Origin: Bryoerythrophyllum caledonicum
Lineage: Eukaryota; Streptophyta; Bryopsida; Pottiales; Pottiaceae
Assembly: GCA_963971425.1 (NCBI GenBank)
Contig: OZ020520.1
Span: 3,886,553 to 3,950,552 of the forward strand
DNA length: 64,000 nucleotides
Reading direction: 5' to 3'
The translations under genes were made by a program, and so were the position numbers. The notes under the pieces are model-generated. The model was not told the origin of the DNA and did not search any database. It worked only from the letters and a program-made list of their open reading frames with translations. Below are positions 25,243 through 36,633 of the stretch, one piece after another. Position 1 is the first letter of the stretch; every line of letters begins with the position of its first letter.

Positions 25243-26225
25243 TTAACCCCTAAAACTTCCTTGACATTTTCACACCAAAAACACTTTAAAACTATTAATT
25301 CTAGGGCAATGAGCAATGAAGGAAAGAAAAACATGTGTTTCTAGTTTTAACCGTAGGATCTCATTTAACACTTGATAAGTAACATACTCACAAAATTTCA
25401 TCAACTTTGACCGCATGGATTGAGAGATTGTAGTGTTTGAAGTAGAACAAGTGGTTCATTTTCACCCCTGAGTTGAGTGGATTAGCAGACTTTGACTTCA
25501 CTTGGTGTCAAAGTTTTGCACTGCTCTAGGTCCAAATTATATATTTTCATGTTGATCATGTTATTAACTCCTTGTACACCAATTTTCAGAGGTAGAGAAA
25601 GGGTGTAGCATATTCAAAAAATTGTGCAAGGAGTGAAGGTTCAATAAGTGCCAATTTGTGTTTTAATTTTTTGGGAACAAAATATGTTTTTGAATGAAAA
25701 TCCGAAAAGTCAATAAGAAGGTTTACACCATGTCTTTGTAATAGAAAAACTAAAAAGTGGAAAATATGAAGATCTCAAAGTTTTGTGAGGAAAAAAGGAA
25801 GTTTTTTTGGTTTCTTGCCCGCCAATGTGAGGCAATGTGTGAAAATCTTTGACTTGGGATAAAATGCATTTTTCCACTAAAGACAAGAAATGTTTTTTGA
25901 CAACATGGAATGAAATAATGTTACTTGCTAGTCTTGAAAATATCAAATTTACTAGAGTGTCCTAGAAAAAGTTTTTGGAGTTGGCCGACATGCCCGCACT
26001 GGACAACTTTTTTTGTAAGTCTGAGGAGAACAAAATTTATTCTCCAACATACCTCTTGTCTTCGTGCATCTCTATACCAAATTTCAAGTATTGCGAATTT
26101 AAATTGCAACCACGGGAACGTGGCCAAGATTTTATTTATTTTTGAGGCAAATTAAAAAACTCTAACTGCAAACGTGCCCAAGATTTGCAAAAGCCCACCT
26201 TCAGACTTTTGGATTTAGGGGTTAA
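25243..26225 (+). mobile_element. family A element, full length (copy 4)
   Basis: 983 bp between TTAA sites (25243-25246 and 26222-26225), starting CCCCTAAA and ending TTTAGGGG. This is the reference single unit for the family. No transposase frame; the piggyBac-like assignment rests on the TTAA target and the ends only. Confidence 0.85.
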
Positions 26226-27319
26226 TTTTTTTAATCACAGAACAACACTGAGCACAATGACATATTTATCAGTGAGCACGCACCATGCTCATCTCCTAAT
26301 ACAAGAAATTCAATGGTCAAGACAGATCATAATACAAATAAAACTTGCATGATATCACTGCCACTGATCTTTCAAGTTAACTGGTCTGTAGTAAAAATAT
26401 GATGACACAACGTACTTTTACTTTTTCACTTTTCAACATTACAATGTCCATTTGATCCCGAATACGATCCCAATGTTGCACCCACCGGATGGATGGAGAT
26501 GGATGGGAGTCGTCCCCTTTCCGTTCCCCGAATGACGAGGTTTTTGGGTTTAGGATTCATTGATCAAAGTTTAGAGTTTAGGGTTTTGGATTCAAGGTCG
26601 GGGCTTGAAGTTTATAGGTGATTTTAGGATTTAGGGTTTGAATAAGACTATGGGAACATGCAGGGGGACGAGGCTGCCGGAATAGAGAGGGGATGACCTC
26701 ATCCATCTCCGACCATCCCTTGGAGGAGCAACTAGGGGATCACTCCATGCTGACCATTTCAGACTCTTTGAAGTCACCAATGGTAAAGATTGAGATTATT
26801 TATTGGGGCAATATTAGCCAATGCGGTATTTCAAGGCAAGGGAAACCCATGAGTGTATTAGATAATGCACAACAATATCCACACATAGGATACATCTCAC
26901 ATTGACCTTACTTCACAAAAATCATTGTAGCTCTCCAATGCTTGCACTGATGGGCCCAATAATTGCTCCATTTGATGCATATGAACTACACTAAAAATCT
27001 CATTTAGTGTATCCACACATAATGATTTGGAAGCGCTATAGTCTTTTACTTGTGATAAAAAGTTTTTACTGAGAGGACTACTATCTATACTACTCAAAGA
27101 GGTAGATCATTGTAGACATAGTTGGTAAAAATATCCATCAAAAGTAAAAAATTCAGCATTTGCAAATAAATTTGTGTAGATACACTAATTTAATGAGGTT
27201 TTTTGTGTAGTGCTAGATAGGCTTCCAACGAAAAAAACTACATCTAACTTACACATAAGGAGTTGTACCCCAGATAGCACCAAACTCGACCAAAAAACGA
27301 CCACCTCGCCACTATCAAG
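26226..27319. other. unassigned AT-rich DNA
   Basis: No gene recognised. A patch at 26535-26640 has several TTTAGGG-like words, too degenerate to call an interstitial telomere. Confidence 0.4.
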
Positions 27320-27767
27320 TTAACCCCTAAATGACCATGTGTACCTGCGGGGTACAAAATCTATCACTTTAACTGCAATATGTTGCAATCCGTACAGTCA
27401 AAATTCACAAAGTTCTTACCACATCATCTCATGTACCCTACACCGTGGTCGCTTTCCCACATAATTAATTCAAAATAGAGAGTTGTCCAAAATTTTGGAA
27501 AATATAAAGTTTTTGTCGAGGTGATTACCCATGTAATGTCAAGGTGCTAGTCCTACAGTGCATAGGTGATATCCATGTAATACTTAGGTGTTACCTGCTT
27601 GGTCCAGATCATTGTGTAAAAGAAAAAGAATTCTTTTGACATAGAGGTGTTGAAAGCAACCACTAGGTACAATAAGTTTAGAAGAAGATCCTACCGTTAT
27701 ATTCTTAAAAAGTTAATCTTTGCAATTTCTAATCAATGGAGTAGAGATTCCTCTAAAGGGGTCAACC
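27320..27767 (+). mobile_element. probable TTAA-bounded element
   Basis: Starts TTAACCCCTAAATG at 27320 and has a matching right end CTAAAGGGGTCAA at 27755-27767 (one base from TTAA). About 450 bp, non-coding, interior unlike families A and D. Confidence 0.5.
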
Positions 27768-28338
27768 CTTAAACGTTAGAAGGTACCACTGGTGACCACA
27801 ATATACTACACGTAGAATGTCGTATTTGAACATGATAAGGTTGAGATATTGGAATGTAAACCGAATAAAAGATGTTAAGGTAAGCCCCCCCCCCCCCGTA
27901 ACCAACAAAAACCCATAGCCAACGCCTATAAAATTGGGGTATATCCAACCCTCTTCCATCCCACTACCACCAACTCACCTCCAAATGGAGGTTTGCTATT
28001 AGTCAAGACCCTTACTTTTGGTCGTTAGTTATGGGGGGTACCTACTCCTGGCCACCCACTAAACATGGCTGCACAATTTGAAAATCCATAACTAATTCAC
28101 TTTTCATCGAAAAAATATGAAATCACTTGGGTTGGAATTGTAATCCTATTGGCTATCACTGAAAAATAATAGTACAATCATCTCCTCTCTCCATATATGC
28201 ACATTCCTTACCTTGTCGGTTTTTAGAGGGGGGCTACCTTAGTTGAAGAGCCTCAGGATCCCAAAGGTGTACTAAGCTAGACTTCAGTACTTTTTTGGTA
28301 TTCTACAGAGTAAAATACGTCCCTGTATATACGGTTAA
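27764..28338. mobile_element. family D MITE split by a family C MITE
   Basis: Left end CCCTTAAACGTTAG and right end GTATATACGG-TTAA (28335-28338) belong to family D in inverted orientation. The interior is interrupted by the 362-bp family C element. Outside the insertion the D sequence resumes. Confidence 0.75.
27878..28239 (-). mobile_element. TA-flanked MITE, family C, copy 2 (nested)
   Basis: Inverted relative to copy 1, flanked by TA (27876-27877 and 28240-28241), with a run of 13 C at its left end where copy 1 has 6. Confidence 0.85.
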
Positions 28339-28661
28339 CCTCCACCTATATTTACCACCTAAATCTCTCAAGGCGCAGCTTGCCCCTGATTCTATCAAGG
28401 TGCAAGAATGATTAGTTGCCAAATAAAACCCCCAGTTACTATGCTCTCGGGGTCCCTTTCGCTGGCGGAAAGCTGCCCTGCATCTGTTACGCGGCGCCTC
28501 GACCCGTCCCCGGACCGCTGATGCGGAGCCCAGGCTCCATCGTGGCCGTCCATCGCGCTCTTCAACGTCGGCGCATCTTCGCCGTTGATAGCAGGCCCTT
28601 GCAATGAATTTTTAGAGTTTGCATTGATGAATCCCATTTCAGCTTGTCTGGCGTGGAAGGG
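28339..28661. other. GC-rich island between two family D ends
   Basis: 28440-28610 is markedly GC-rich against AT-rich surroundings, and an 80-codon frame on the minus strand (28395-28637) crosses it without a recognisable domain. It is bounded by family D termini on both sides (TTAA at 28335-28338 and 28662-28665). It could be captured host sequence; I cannot name a source. Confidence 0.35.
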
Positions 28662-28722
28662 TTAACCGTATATACAGGGACTCTCGATACATTTTAATGG
28701 TGGATGAGGCGTGAAAGGATTA
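28662..28722 (+). mobile_element. family D internal-deletion remnant
   Basis: TTAACCGTATATACAGGGAC at the left and GGCGTGAAAGGATTAA at the right correspond to the two family D ends with almost the whole interior missing. Confidence 0.5.
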
Positions 28723-29076
28723 AGGTAAGCCCCCCTAAAACCGACAAGTTAAGGAATGTGCATATATGGAGAGAGGAGATAATTACACTATTATTTTTCA
28801 GTGATAGCGAATAGAATTACAATTCCAACCCAACTGATTTCATATTTTTTCGATGAAAAGAGAATTAGTTATGGATTTTCAAACTGTGCAGCCATGTTTA
28901 GTGGGTGGCCAGCAGTAGGTAAGCCCCATAATCAATGACCAAAAGTAAGGGTCTTGACTAATAGCGAACCTCCATTTGGAGGTGAGTTGGTGGTAATGGG
29001 ATGGAAGAGGGTTGGATTTACCCCAATTTTACAGGCGTTGGCTATGGGTTTTTGTTGGTTATGGGGAGGCTTACCT
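28723..29076 (+). mobile_element. TA-flanked MITE, family C, copy 3
   Basis: 354 bp, same orientation as copy 1 and nearly identical over its length. Left TA at 28721-28722; the right dinucleotide has changed to TT. Confidence 0.85.
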
Positions 29077-29377
29077 TTACAGTTTATACAGGTCAACTTA
29101 CCACTTCCATCCACTTTCTGGCGTCGCTTGAAAACATTCCCAGCTGCTTCTCTGCATATTCTTTTCACTTTTATATCTTGTGGGGTACGGGGTACTACTT
29201 TTTGCAACCCATGGCACACGCACGAGTAGTTGCTTGCATCTTGAGGGCAAGACTTCCCCATCTGAAGAGGCAATTTGGCCAAATACCCCCCCATGCTTGT
29301 ACCTTTTCTGCCTATCCAAAATGGGAGTGTTATATGAAAGCTAATTAAAAATACAGGGATAACCCTAGTTTCCACCC
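29077..29377. other. unassigned spacer
   Basis: Nothing recognised; several overlapping short frames without family resemblance. Confidence 0.4.
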
Positions 29378-29453
29378 GAAGAAGAAGAACTCAGGTCTCG
29401 GGGCCGGAGTGAATAAAGTGTCTGTTCGTTCTACCACTAAACCAGTGTCCACC
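29378..29453 (-). repeat. tRNA-like short SINE, copy 1
   Basis: On the minus strand the sequence has a good RNA polymerase III A box (TGGTTTAGTGGTAGAAC; complement at about 29428-29444) and a weaker B box beginning GAGTTC 52 nt later, then a TTC-rich tail. The same core (GACACTTTATTCACTCCGGC) is found in four other places in the window. Confidence 0.7.
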
Positions 29454-29996
29454 ACTTTCCAACACAATAGTGTCTTGTAGTTCAATGTCCTCTCCAACCT
29501 AGATTGCAATACCAAGGCAAGCAAAGGATCATTCATACTAAAAGGACGGTCTAAAAGTATCTATCCGAAGCGGCAATAGCTCTATTCCACTAACCTATAT
29601 CCTACAAACAAAAGCTCAGTGGAGATTTAAAAAAAACAAACACTATATTTGTGATGATTTCCGAGGCTAGAGAGGAGGCCAAAGCACTGGTGAGGCCATC
29701 AACAATGGTTATCAATCACTTGGGGTTATAGTTAGCGACATCATAACGTATCATACATATAACTTTTAGGAGGAATGAGTGTACACACGTAAAAAAAACA
29801 AAAGAAAATGAAATCAAGAGGAATGGAAAAGCTTACAAGAAATGAGAAAAAGTGCCAAAATGAAGAGCCCAAAGTGCGAAACACATGAGAAAAAGAGGTA
29901 GAAACGAATCAGAACCAAGGTTATCAAATACATGTATCCGGACATCGAAATACATAAATTTAGATGTATTTGTTGTATACATGTATTGAGATGTAC
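29454..29996. other. unassigned spacer
   Basis: Nothing recognised. Confidence 0.4.
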
Positions 29997-30534
29997 TAAG
30001 GTTGAGGCACCCAATTCCAATCACTTAAGTCAATTGGGGACTCAAATGACATTGTATGCAAAAAACATTTATGTGAAAGATACGGAATTAGGAATGAAAC
30101 TCAACAAATATTTTTTCAAATTTAATCACAAAGATTTGGATTTGATATAGAATTTAAAAGCCTCGAAACCACCAGAGCCCATAATCAAACTGTAGAGTAA
30201 GTGAGATTGGTGCCGACCTTCACCAAATGCCAACAAGTGAGAGTGAGTAAAAGAGAAAAGACATGCCATGGATAATCAACTCATGGAGAGTACCCAATCC
30301 TTGTTTGACTTTCAAAGCAAGGCCACCAATGAGAGCTCAAGTGAGGTGGAGCAACCCAAAATTGCACACTTCATGACCCAATGCCGATAATGACAAGGAT
30401 TTTCAGATTTTGAGTTATCGGTTTCGGGTTGCTCCATGCACCATTTCATGCATTTACCATTTTCATGCACCATGCCATGCATACTCTACTGATTGGAATT
30501 GGGTGGCCGATCGGAATTGGGTGCCTCTACCTCA
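29997..30534. mobile_element. non-autonomous TIR element, family B, copy 2
   Basis: Inverted ends GGTTGAGGCACCCAATTCC and its near complement; GTAC flanks both sides (29993-29996 and 30535-30538), which may be the target duplication. Interior homologous to 13106-13660. Confidence 0.75.
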
Positions 30535-31225
30535 GTACACGTTGTTGCTAAGGGTGAATTTATCCCTGCTTCCTACCTCACTCAATCATGTATTTGGGCG
30601 TATTCACAAAACTTGATGAATTGTGCTAAATACAAAATACACGTATTCCGTATTTTTATAGCGGCAGACAAAGCAGCTACAGTCGAACAAGAATCATTCA
30701 AGCCTATCTATCTTCAACTGAGAATCTCATCTCGTAGATGGGAAGGTTCCAAAATGCAGACTTTCTCGAGAGGAAGCACAGTCTGCGGCGTTGAAATCGC
30801 CCTCCACACACACACACACAGACACACAATCACATGACAGGAGAGCACTTTCGGCATCTTCGACAGCCAGGACGTCCGTTTGACCACCAGTGGAGCAGAA
30901 TCATCAAAGGTGGCGCATCTGTTCGCGAACCCCCAAAACCACGGCGCATTTTCCAAAACGGGGCTCCCTTCACGTCTCGTTTAAAGACGCCGACGTGCTC
31001 GTCTCCTCAGGTGTTGGATTTCGAAGGAGAGAGAGAGAGAGAGTGCTGCATTGGTTAGTCCACCGATGGAACAGGGAGCGAGGAAATGGTTTGGCGGAGG
31101 GAACGACTGATTGGTTGATCGTTGTGGATCTGTGGTTTTTGTTTTTTTGTTTTTTTGGTGTCGGTAAGAGGTTCGGGGCATGAAGTGGTGGTGATTTTTG
31201 TTTTGGTTTTGGAGTGGGGTTGGCG
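30535..31225 (+). promoter_or_regulatory. 5' region of AMT2 with CA and GA microsatellites
   Basis: Contains a (CA)n run at about 30802-30822 and a (GA)n run at 31026-31041, about 185 bp before the AMT2 start codon. GC rises steadily from about 30830. No firm TATA box seen. Confidence 0.4.
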
Positions 31226-32877
31226 ATGGCGGGTGCTTTGGTGCCGACGGCGTACAACAACACGGGCGGGGTGACGCCTTTGTGGTTGAACAAGGGCGAC
31301 AACGCATGGCAGCTGACGGCGGCGACGCTGGTGGGGCTGCAGTCGATGCCAGGGTTGGTGATACTGTACGGGAGCATCGTGAAGAAGAAGTGGGCGGTGA
31401 ACTCGGCGTTCATGGCGCTGTACGCGTTCGCGGCGACGCTGCTGTGCTGGGTGGTGTGGGCGTACAAGATGTCGTTCGGGGAGAAGCTGCTGCCGCTGTG
31501 GGGGAAAGGGGGGACTACACTGGGGTACACGTTCCTGCTCGCGCAGGCGGAGCTGCCGTCGACTATTCACTTGTACGGGAACGGCACCGTGGAGATGCAC
31601 GAGGTTGAGGGCTTCTACGGCATGGCGGACATGGTGCTGTTCCAGTTCTTCTTCGCCGCCATCACCGTGATTCTCCTCGCGGGGAGTGTCCTCGGCCGGA
31701 TGAGCTTCCGCGCGTGGATGCTCTTCGTGCCGCTCTGGCTCACGTTCTCCTACACCGTCGGCGCGTTCAGCGTCTGGGGCGGCGGCTTCCTCTGGCAGTG
31801 GGGCGTCATCGACTACGCCGGCGGCTACGTCATTCACGTCTCCTCCGGCGTCGGCGGCTTCGTCGCCGCCTACTGGGTACGCCTTTCTCTCAATTCTCTC
31901 ACTTCTAATGTAGCTAGCTGGAGTAATATAATCTCTGATCACCTTGAGGGATTTTGCAGGTGGGGCCGCGGCTGCCCAAGGATCGCGAGCGGTTTCCGCC
32001 CAACAACGTGCTGCTGATGCTCACGGGCGCCGGGCTGCTGTGGATGGGGTGGTCGGGGTTCAACGGCGGCGCGCCTTTCAGCGCAAACATCGTCACGGGG
32101 CTTGCAGTGCTCAACACGCACATCTGCGCCGCGACGAGCCTCCTGACATGGACCTCGCTGGACGTGATCGTGTTCGGAAAGCCCTCCGTCATCGGCGCAG
32201 TCCAAGGCATGATGACGGGCTTAGTAACCATCACACCCGCCGCAGGTACGCGAGAAACGCTCTCTCTTTTTCTCGGTCGATCGAGTGGCTGCATGGATTG
32301 TTGATACGCGGCGTCATGTGCAGGGTTTGTGCCTGGCTGGGCGGCGATGGTGATGGGCGTGTTGGCGGGGAGCATTCCGTGGTGGTCCATGATGTGGCTG
32401 CACAAGCGGTGGTGGCTGCTGCAGCACGTGGACGACACGCTGGGCGTGTTCCACACGCACGCGGTCGCTGGGGTGCTCGGCGGCGTGTGCGTGGGGCTGT
32501 TCGCGGAGCCGCGGCTGTGCAGGTACCTGGGGCTGGCGGTGACGAATTCCAACGGGCTGTTTTACGGCGGGAACGGCGGCATGCAGGTGGTGAAGCAGCT
32601 GGCGGGCGCGGCGTTCGTGATCGGCTGGAACATGGTCGTCACCACGCTCATCATGTTCGCCATCGGCTTCGTCATGCCGCTGCGCATGTCGGAGGAGCAC
32701 CTCATGGTCGGCGACGACGCCGAGCATGGCGAGGAGGCGTACGCGCTCTGGGGCGACGGCGAGCGCTTCGACACCCGCACGCCGCCCCTGCCCACCCACC
32801 TCGACCTCGAAATGGACCCCATGAACGGCCGCGCCGCCCACCAGCCCGCCAGTCGCAACGCCGTCCTCCACATCTAG
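31226..32877 (+). CDS. AMT2: AMT2-type ammonium transporter
   Basis: Plasma-membrane channel-like transporter for ammonium of the plant AMT2 (MEP-related) clade. Three exons: 31226-31876, 31960-32245, 32324-32877; splice phases close and give 496 residues, the usual size. Eleven hydrophobic segments are expected and visible. Seen: N-terminal [40 protein letters not shown], the pore region [17 protein letters not shown] with the first conserved His, [27 protein letters not shown], and [15 protein letters not shown] with the second pore His. The tail [15 protein letters not shown] is the conserved C-terminal regulatory segment whose phosphorylation controls AMT trimers in known members. Start at [11 protein letters not shown] is preferred over the upstream in-frame ATG at 31214 because AMT2 proteins begin MAGA. 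Codon use is extremely GC-rich, unlike neighbours. Confidence 0.97.
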
Positions 32878-33163
32878 ACACCATCACCACAATCGCACAT
32901 CAACAAACAATCATCCTCGACCTCCATCGCCGCATCGACCTGATGCACCCACTTCTCGAGTCAGTGCCGACGATTCACGTCGGCTTGATCGTGCATGGCG
33001 ACGTGCATGCGGCGAATTCTTCCAATTGCAACCAGTAATTTTTTTGTAACTTCAATCAAATGTAGATTCCATCAGCACCTTTTGTTGTAATATCACGTCA
33101 GAACATATTTCGAGATAGAATGAATTAGGAAGAGAGTCCATGGAGATGATTCATCATGGATCA

Positions 33164-33247
33164 GCGCTCACTATTAATTTAGATCCTGCACAAGTGAATT
33201 AGTGAGCGCTCACTATTAATTTAGATCCTGCACAAGTGAATTAGGTG
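33164..33247 (+). repeat. 42-bp tandem duplication
   Basis: GCGCTCACTATTAATTTAG starts at 33164 and again at 33206; two nearly identical copies in the AMT2 3' flank. Confidence 0.85.
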
Positions 33248-33262
33248 TGGTTCAAGTAATGT

Positions 33263-33340
33263 GTGGTGGACATGGATTTAGTGGTGGAACAAACAAACAC
33301 TTTATTCACACCAGCCCCCCTTGGGGATTGGAGTTCTTTA
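33263..33340 (+). repeat. tRNA-like short SINE, copy 2
   Basis: A box TGGATTTAGTGGTGGAAC at 33273-33290, B-box-like GGAGTTCTTT at about 33330. Lies about 390 bp left of the mariner element, in the orientation opposite to copy 3 on its right. Confidence 0.7.
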
Positions 33341-33729
33341 ATGTTCACGCAGTCAACGAGTAGACTGTGCTATGCTCCGATCATGTTGAAACTCCGATAA
33401 GGTCAAATTATAGGGTACAATTTTTTGCAGCACTTGGATGTGGTTTTGAGATATTGGGAATTTGGAGGCATTTCACAAACTTTGGTGGTTTAGGGTTTAA
33501 GTTTTGGGATTTAGGGTGAATCTTGTATCCTGAACCCTAAACCTTCATCCCTATAAACCTAAACTTGAAGTCCATAGGTTTTAGAGATTCCCTAGATGCC
33601 AAGATTTCCTAAACCGTGATCTACTACTCTCTGAATATCTCTAATGGTGCGTCTGATACTAAATCTCAAAGTACTCTCTCTTTTACGAAATCTAAGAAGT
33701 ATACTAAAAATATCATTTAGTGTAGTGCA
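33341..33729. other. unassigned spacer
   Basis: No gene. Several TTTAGGG-like words at 33485-33545 in both orientations, not a clean telomere array. Confidence 0.4.
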
Positions 33730-35432
33730 CAGTCCCCTCTACAAAGTAAGGTAACCTTCCATGGGTCAGCTCACATGTGTTACCTAGTTGATTTAATTGA
33801 ACATCCAAATTAGGAAGTTGATCCAGCCACAATAAATTGCAATTATATTATTGTAGTATCTGAGAATGCATTTACGAGTCGTCAGTGGCTTCTAGACTAG
33901 CAATTCCATGTGTTACATCAATTTGAGTATCATGTGGTATGTGAAGCTTTTTGAAACAATGCAGATATTTTTGAGAATAGGGAGCTCTGTGAGTACCTAA
34001 GTCGCTCAATTTTGGTTGCAATGTCATGAAGTTGAGTAGTTGTGATGCTCTGTGAGTTGAGAAGGTCACTCATACCTAGAAGGTTTTGCTACAAAATTTG
34101 ATTTCTTGTGATGTTGTAGTTGTTGATTTAGTAGCTCATAGAATTGTTGTGTCTGTCATTTTGCAAGTTCATTTTCACTCTCCCTCTCTAGTGCCATGAC
34201 AAGTTACTTCTTATTAGTAGAAGAGCAGAGTTTTGTTGAAGGAATGAACACAGCTAGAGCATCTTTGAGTGAAATTGCAAATGTAGTTGGAAAATTAAAA
34301 AAGAGCATTTCATTAGTCCTCAAGAGACATCGAGAGCGAGGTTTAGTACAAATAGCAAAAAGATCTGGACGTCCAAAAGAGTTGCAAGAGATTGATCGAC
34401 AAGTTCTCAAATATGAGATTGTCAAGAAATGTAGAATACCTCTTGATTAACTTGCTAGTAGCTTGCCCATTTCTGTGAGTATGAATACCATAAGAAAAGA
34501 AGTGCAGGACCTTTGATTTAGCAACCGAATTGCCAAGAAGAAACCTTTCTTGAATGAGAGACACAAGAAATTGAGGCTAGCCATTGCAAAAGAGCATAAA
34601 CATTGGACGGTGGAACAATGGAAGTTGGTTATTTGGAGTGATGAGTCGTCATTTGAAATCGGTGATTATTCACGTCAAACACGAGTATGGCGGACTACTT
34701 CACAAAAATTTCACTCACAATGTTTAGCACCAACATTCAAGTCTGGAAGGATGTCAATCATGGTTTGGGGTGCTTTTACTGCAACTAGTAAGTGTTTTTT
34801 TATTTTAATTCCTTTTAGACAACGCACTGCTATGGACTTTGTAGAGATTGTATGTGAGCAAGGATTATTGCCCTACTTCTACCACCATGCTAACCATGAA
34901 GAATTAGTATTTATGTTGGATGGTGCACCAACACATACAGCCAGAGTGACAAAAAATTGCATCAAAGATATTGGTTTAAAGATGCACAATTGGCCTCCAA
35001 ATACTCCTGACTTAAACCTTCTAGAAAACATGTGGATGATTTGTAAAGATAGGGTCCAGAAGATGAAAAGACAAAAAAAACAAAAGAAATTGTGGAATGC
35101 AGTGCAAGCAGCTTGGGAGAGCATACCAATGGAGATGTTAGACAAGTTAGCTGCAAGCATGCCAAAACGGATACAAGCTGTTATTGATGCCAGAGGAGGT
35201 AGTATACACTGGTAGTAGTAGTTGTTGATCAATCCAATTTTGAGGTTAGAATGAATACAAAATATTTGTATTTTTTTAGCTAGAAGCTTCTACATGTATA
35301 AAGCTAATTATTTATGGAAAATTTTCTATATTTGATGTGTACATGAGGTAGCATTAGTCAAGTTTTCTTGTTGGTCTCTTCCTGTGTGTGTGAGAAACAA
35401 CAAGCGGTTACCTTACTTTGTGGAGGGGACTG
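33730..35432 (+). mobile_element. Tc1/mariner element, near complete
   Basis: About 1.70 kb with terminal inverted repeats CAGTCCCCTCTACAAAGTAA at the left (33730) and its complement at the right (ending 35432). The right flank is TA (35433-35434) and the left is CA, a decayed TA duplication. It contains a transposase frame with two stops. Confidence 0.88.
34196..35215 (+). pseudogene. Tc1/mariner transposase, two in-frame stops
   Basis: A 340-codon frame with stops at 34448-34450 (TAA) and 34514-34516 (TGA), otherwise open. N-terminal helix-turn-helix part (SLSEIANVVGKLKKSISLVL), then the catalytic triad: D in VIWSDESSFEIG, D in VFMLDGAPTHTARV, E in PDLNLLENMW. Thirty-four residues separate the second D from the E, that is, DD34E as in Tc1 elements. 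All catalytic residues are intact, so decay is recent and limited to the two stops near the end of the DNA-binding region. Confidence 0.9.
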
Positions 35433-35434
35433 TA

Positions 35435-35530
35435 CAAGAAGAAGAAGAGGAACTCCGGCCCCTGGTGGGGGCCGGAGTGAATGAAGTGTCAGTTTGTTCC
35501 ACCACTAAATCTATGTTCACCGGACCCAGG
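35435..35530 (-). repeat. tRNA-like short SINE, copy 3
   Basis: Fits exactly between the mariner right border (TA at 35433-35434) and the TTAA of the next family A element (35531). On the minus strand: A box region GATTTAGTGGTGGAAC, B-box-like GGAGTTCCTC, and a perfect GC-rich stem in the middle (GGCCCC / GGGGCC). Confidence 0.65.
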
Positions 35531-36473
35531 TTAACCCCTAAATTTCCAAGAGTCCCCTCGGGGGAGTCTTGAAGGTTTGGGCAGGTTCCTACGATGTCAA
35601 TTTAGAAGAAAAAAAAACTGAGATTTTTACTCTAGATGGACATTACCAAAAGCTTTGTTTCAATTCAATTTTACCTAAATCGGACATTCAATGCAAAAGT
35701 TATGCCATCTTGAAGCAAAACTTGGCCACCTCGGACACATCAGGCAACTCCAAGAACTTTTGCTAGGAAACTCTATTGAACGTGAGATTATCAAGATTAG
35801 CAAATAATGTTATTTCCTTCCTTAATGTCAAAAAATAATTCTTGTCTTTTGTGACAAATAGCATCTTAATCCAAGTCAACAAATTTCAAACATTGTCACA
35901 CATTGTCGGGCAAGGTACCAAAAAACTTCCTTTTTTCTACATTAGAACTAGAAATCTTAATGTTTTTACTTTTTGTTTTTTCTACTATAAGATGTGTTGT
36001 AAACCTTCTTATTGGATTCTCATTCTAAAACATATTGAGTTCACAATGAAATGTAACGTGAATTAGCAATACTTGAACCTCCACTCCTTGCACAATTGTT
36101 TTGAATATGCTACACCCCTTCTCTACTTCTCAAAATTGGTGTACACAAAACTAATAGCATGATCAACATGATGGTTTAAAATTTAGACCTTGTGTAGTGC
36201 CAAAGCTTGATACCAAGTGAAGTCAAAGTCTGTTGATCCATTCAACGCAAGGAAGAAAATGAACCATTTTCTCTACTTCAAACACTATAATCTTTTAATC
36301 CATGCGGTCAAAGTATTTGAAGTTTTGTGAGTATGTTACTTAATTAGTCTTAATGGAGATCCTACAGTCAAAATTGGATATTAAGTTTTTTGTTCCTTCC
36401 TAACTCATTGTACTAGAATCAACAATTTTGAAGTGTTTTTGTGGGAATTTGTCATAGAAATTCAAGGGTTAAG
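35531..36473 (-). mobile_element. family A element, full length, inverted (copy 5)
   Basis: TTAACCCCTAAATT at the left and AAGGGTTAA at the right (36470-36473 is TTAA). The interior is the reverse complement of the 25243-26225 unit; the left terminal 60 bp (AGAGTCCCCTCGGGGGAGTC) is the alternative subtype seen also at 539-600 and at the end of 54885-55786. Confidence 0.85.
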
Positions 36474-36633
36474 TAGTATGAAACTACTCCCTCTTTCAAG
36501 GATAGACACTATTTACCCAATAACCAATAACAAGGAACTATGGACCAATCAGAGCCTCAAGGCTCAATTCTGAAAGATGGTCTACAAAGGTTAAATGTAT
36601 GTTTTGAGAGGATTTAAGGGATATCACATAATT
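36474..36633. repeat. short repeat shared with 54766-54890
   Basis: The block starting AGTAGTATGAAACTACTCCC and continuing through a CCAATAACCAATAAC motif matches 54766-54885 in the same orientation. At both places it lies next to a family A element. Nature unknown. Confidence 0.5.

Noticed and set aside
26535-26640. Interstitial telomere repeat
   Set aside because: TTTAGGG-like words are scattered and degenerate; no tandem run. The same applies to 33485-33545.
29378-29453. Functional tRNA gene
   Set aside because: A box is good but the B box is poor, no proper acceptor stem is seen, and the sequence is repeated with decay at five sites.
31055-31942. 295-codon minus-strand ORF over AMT2
   Set aside because: Shadow of the GC-rich AMT2 coding strand; Arg/His/Pro-rich with no domain.
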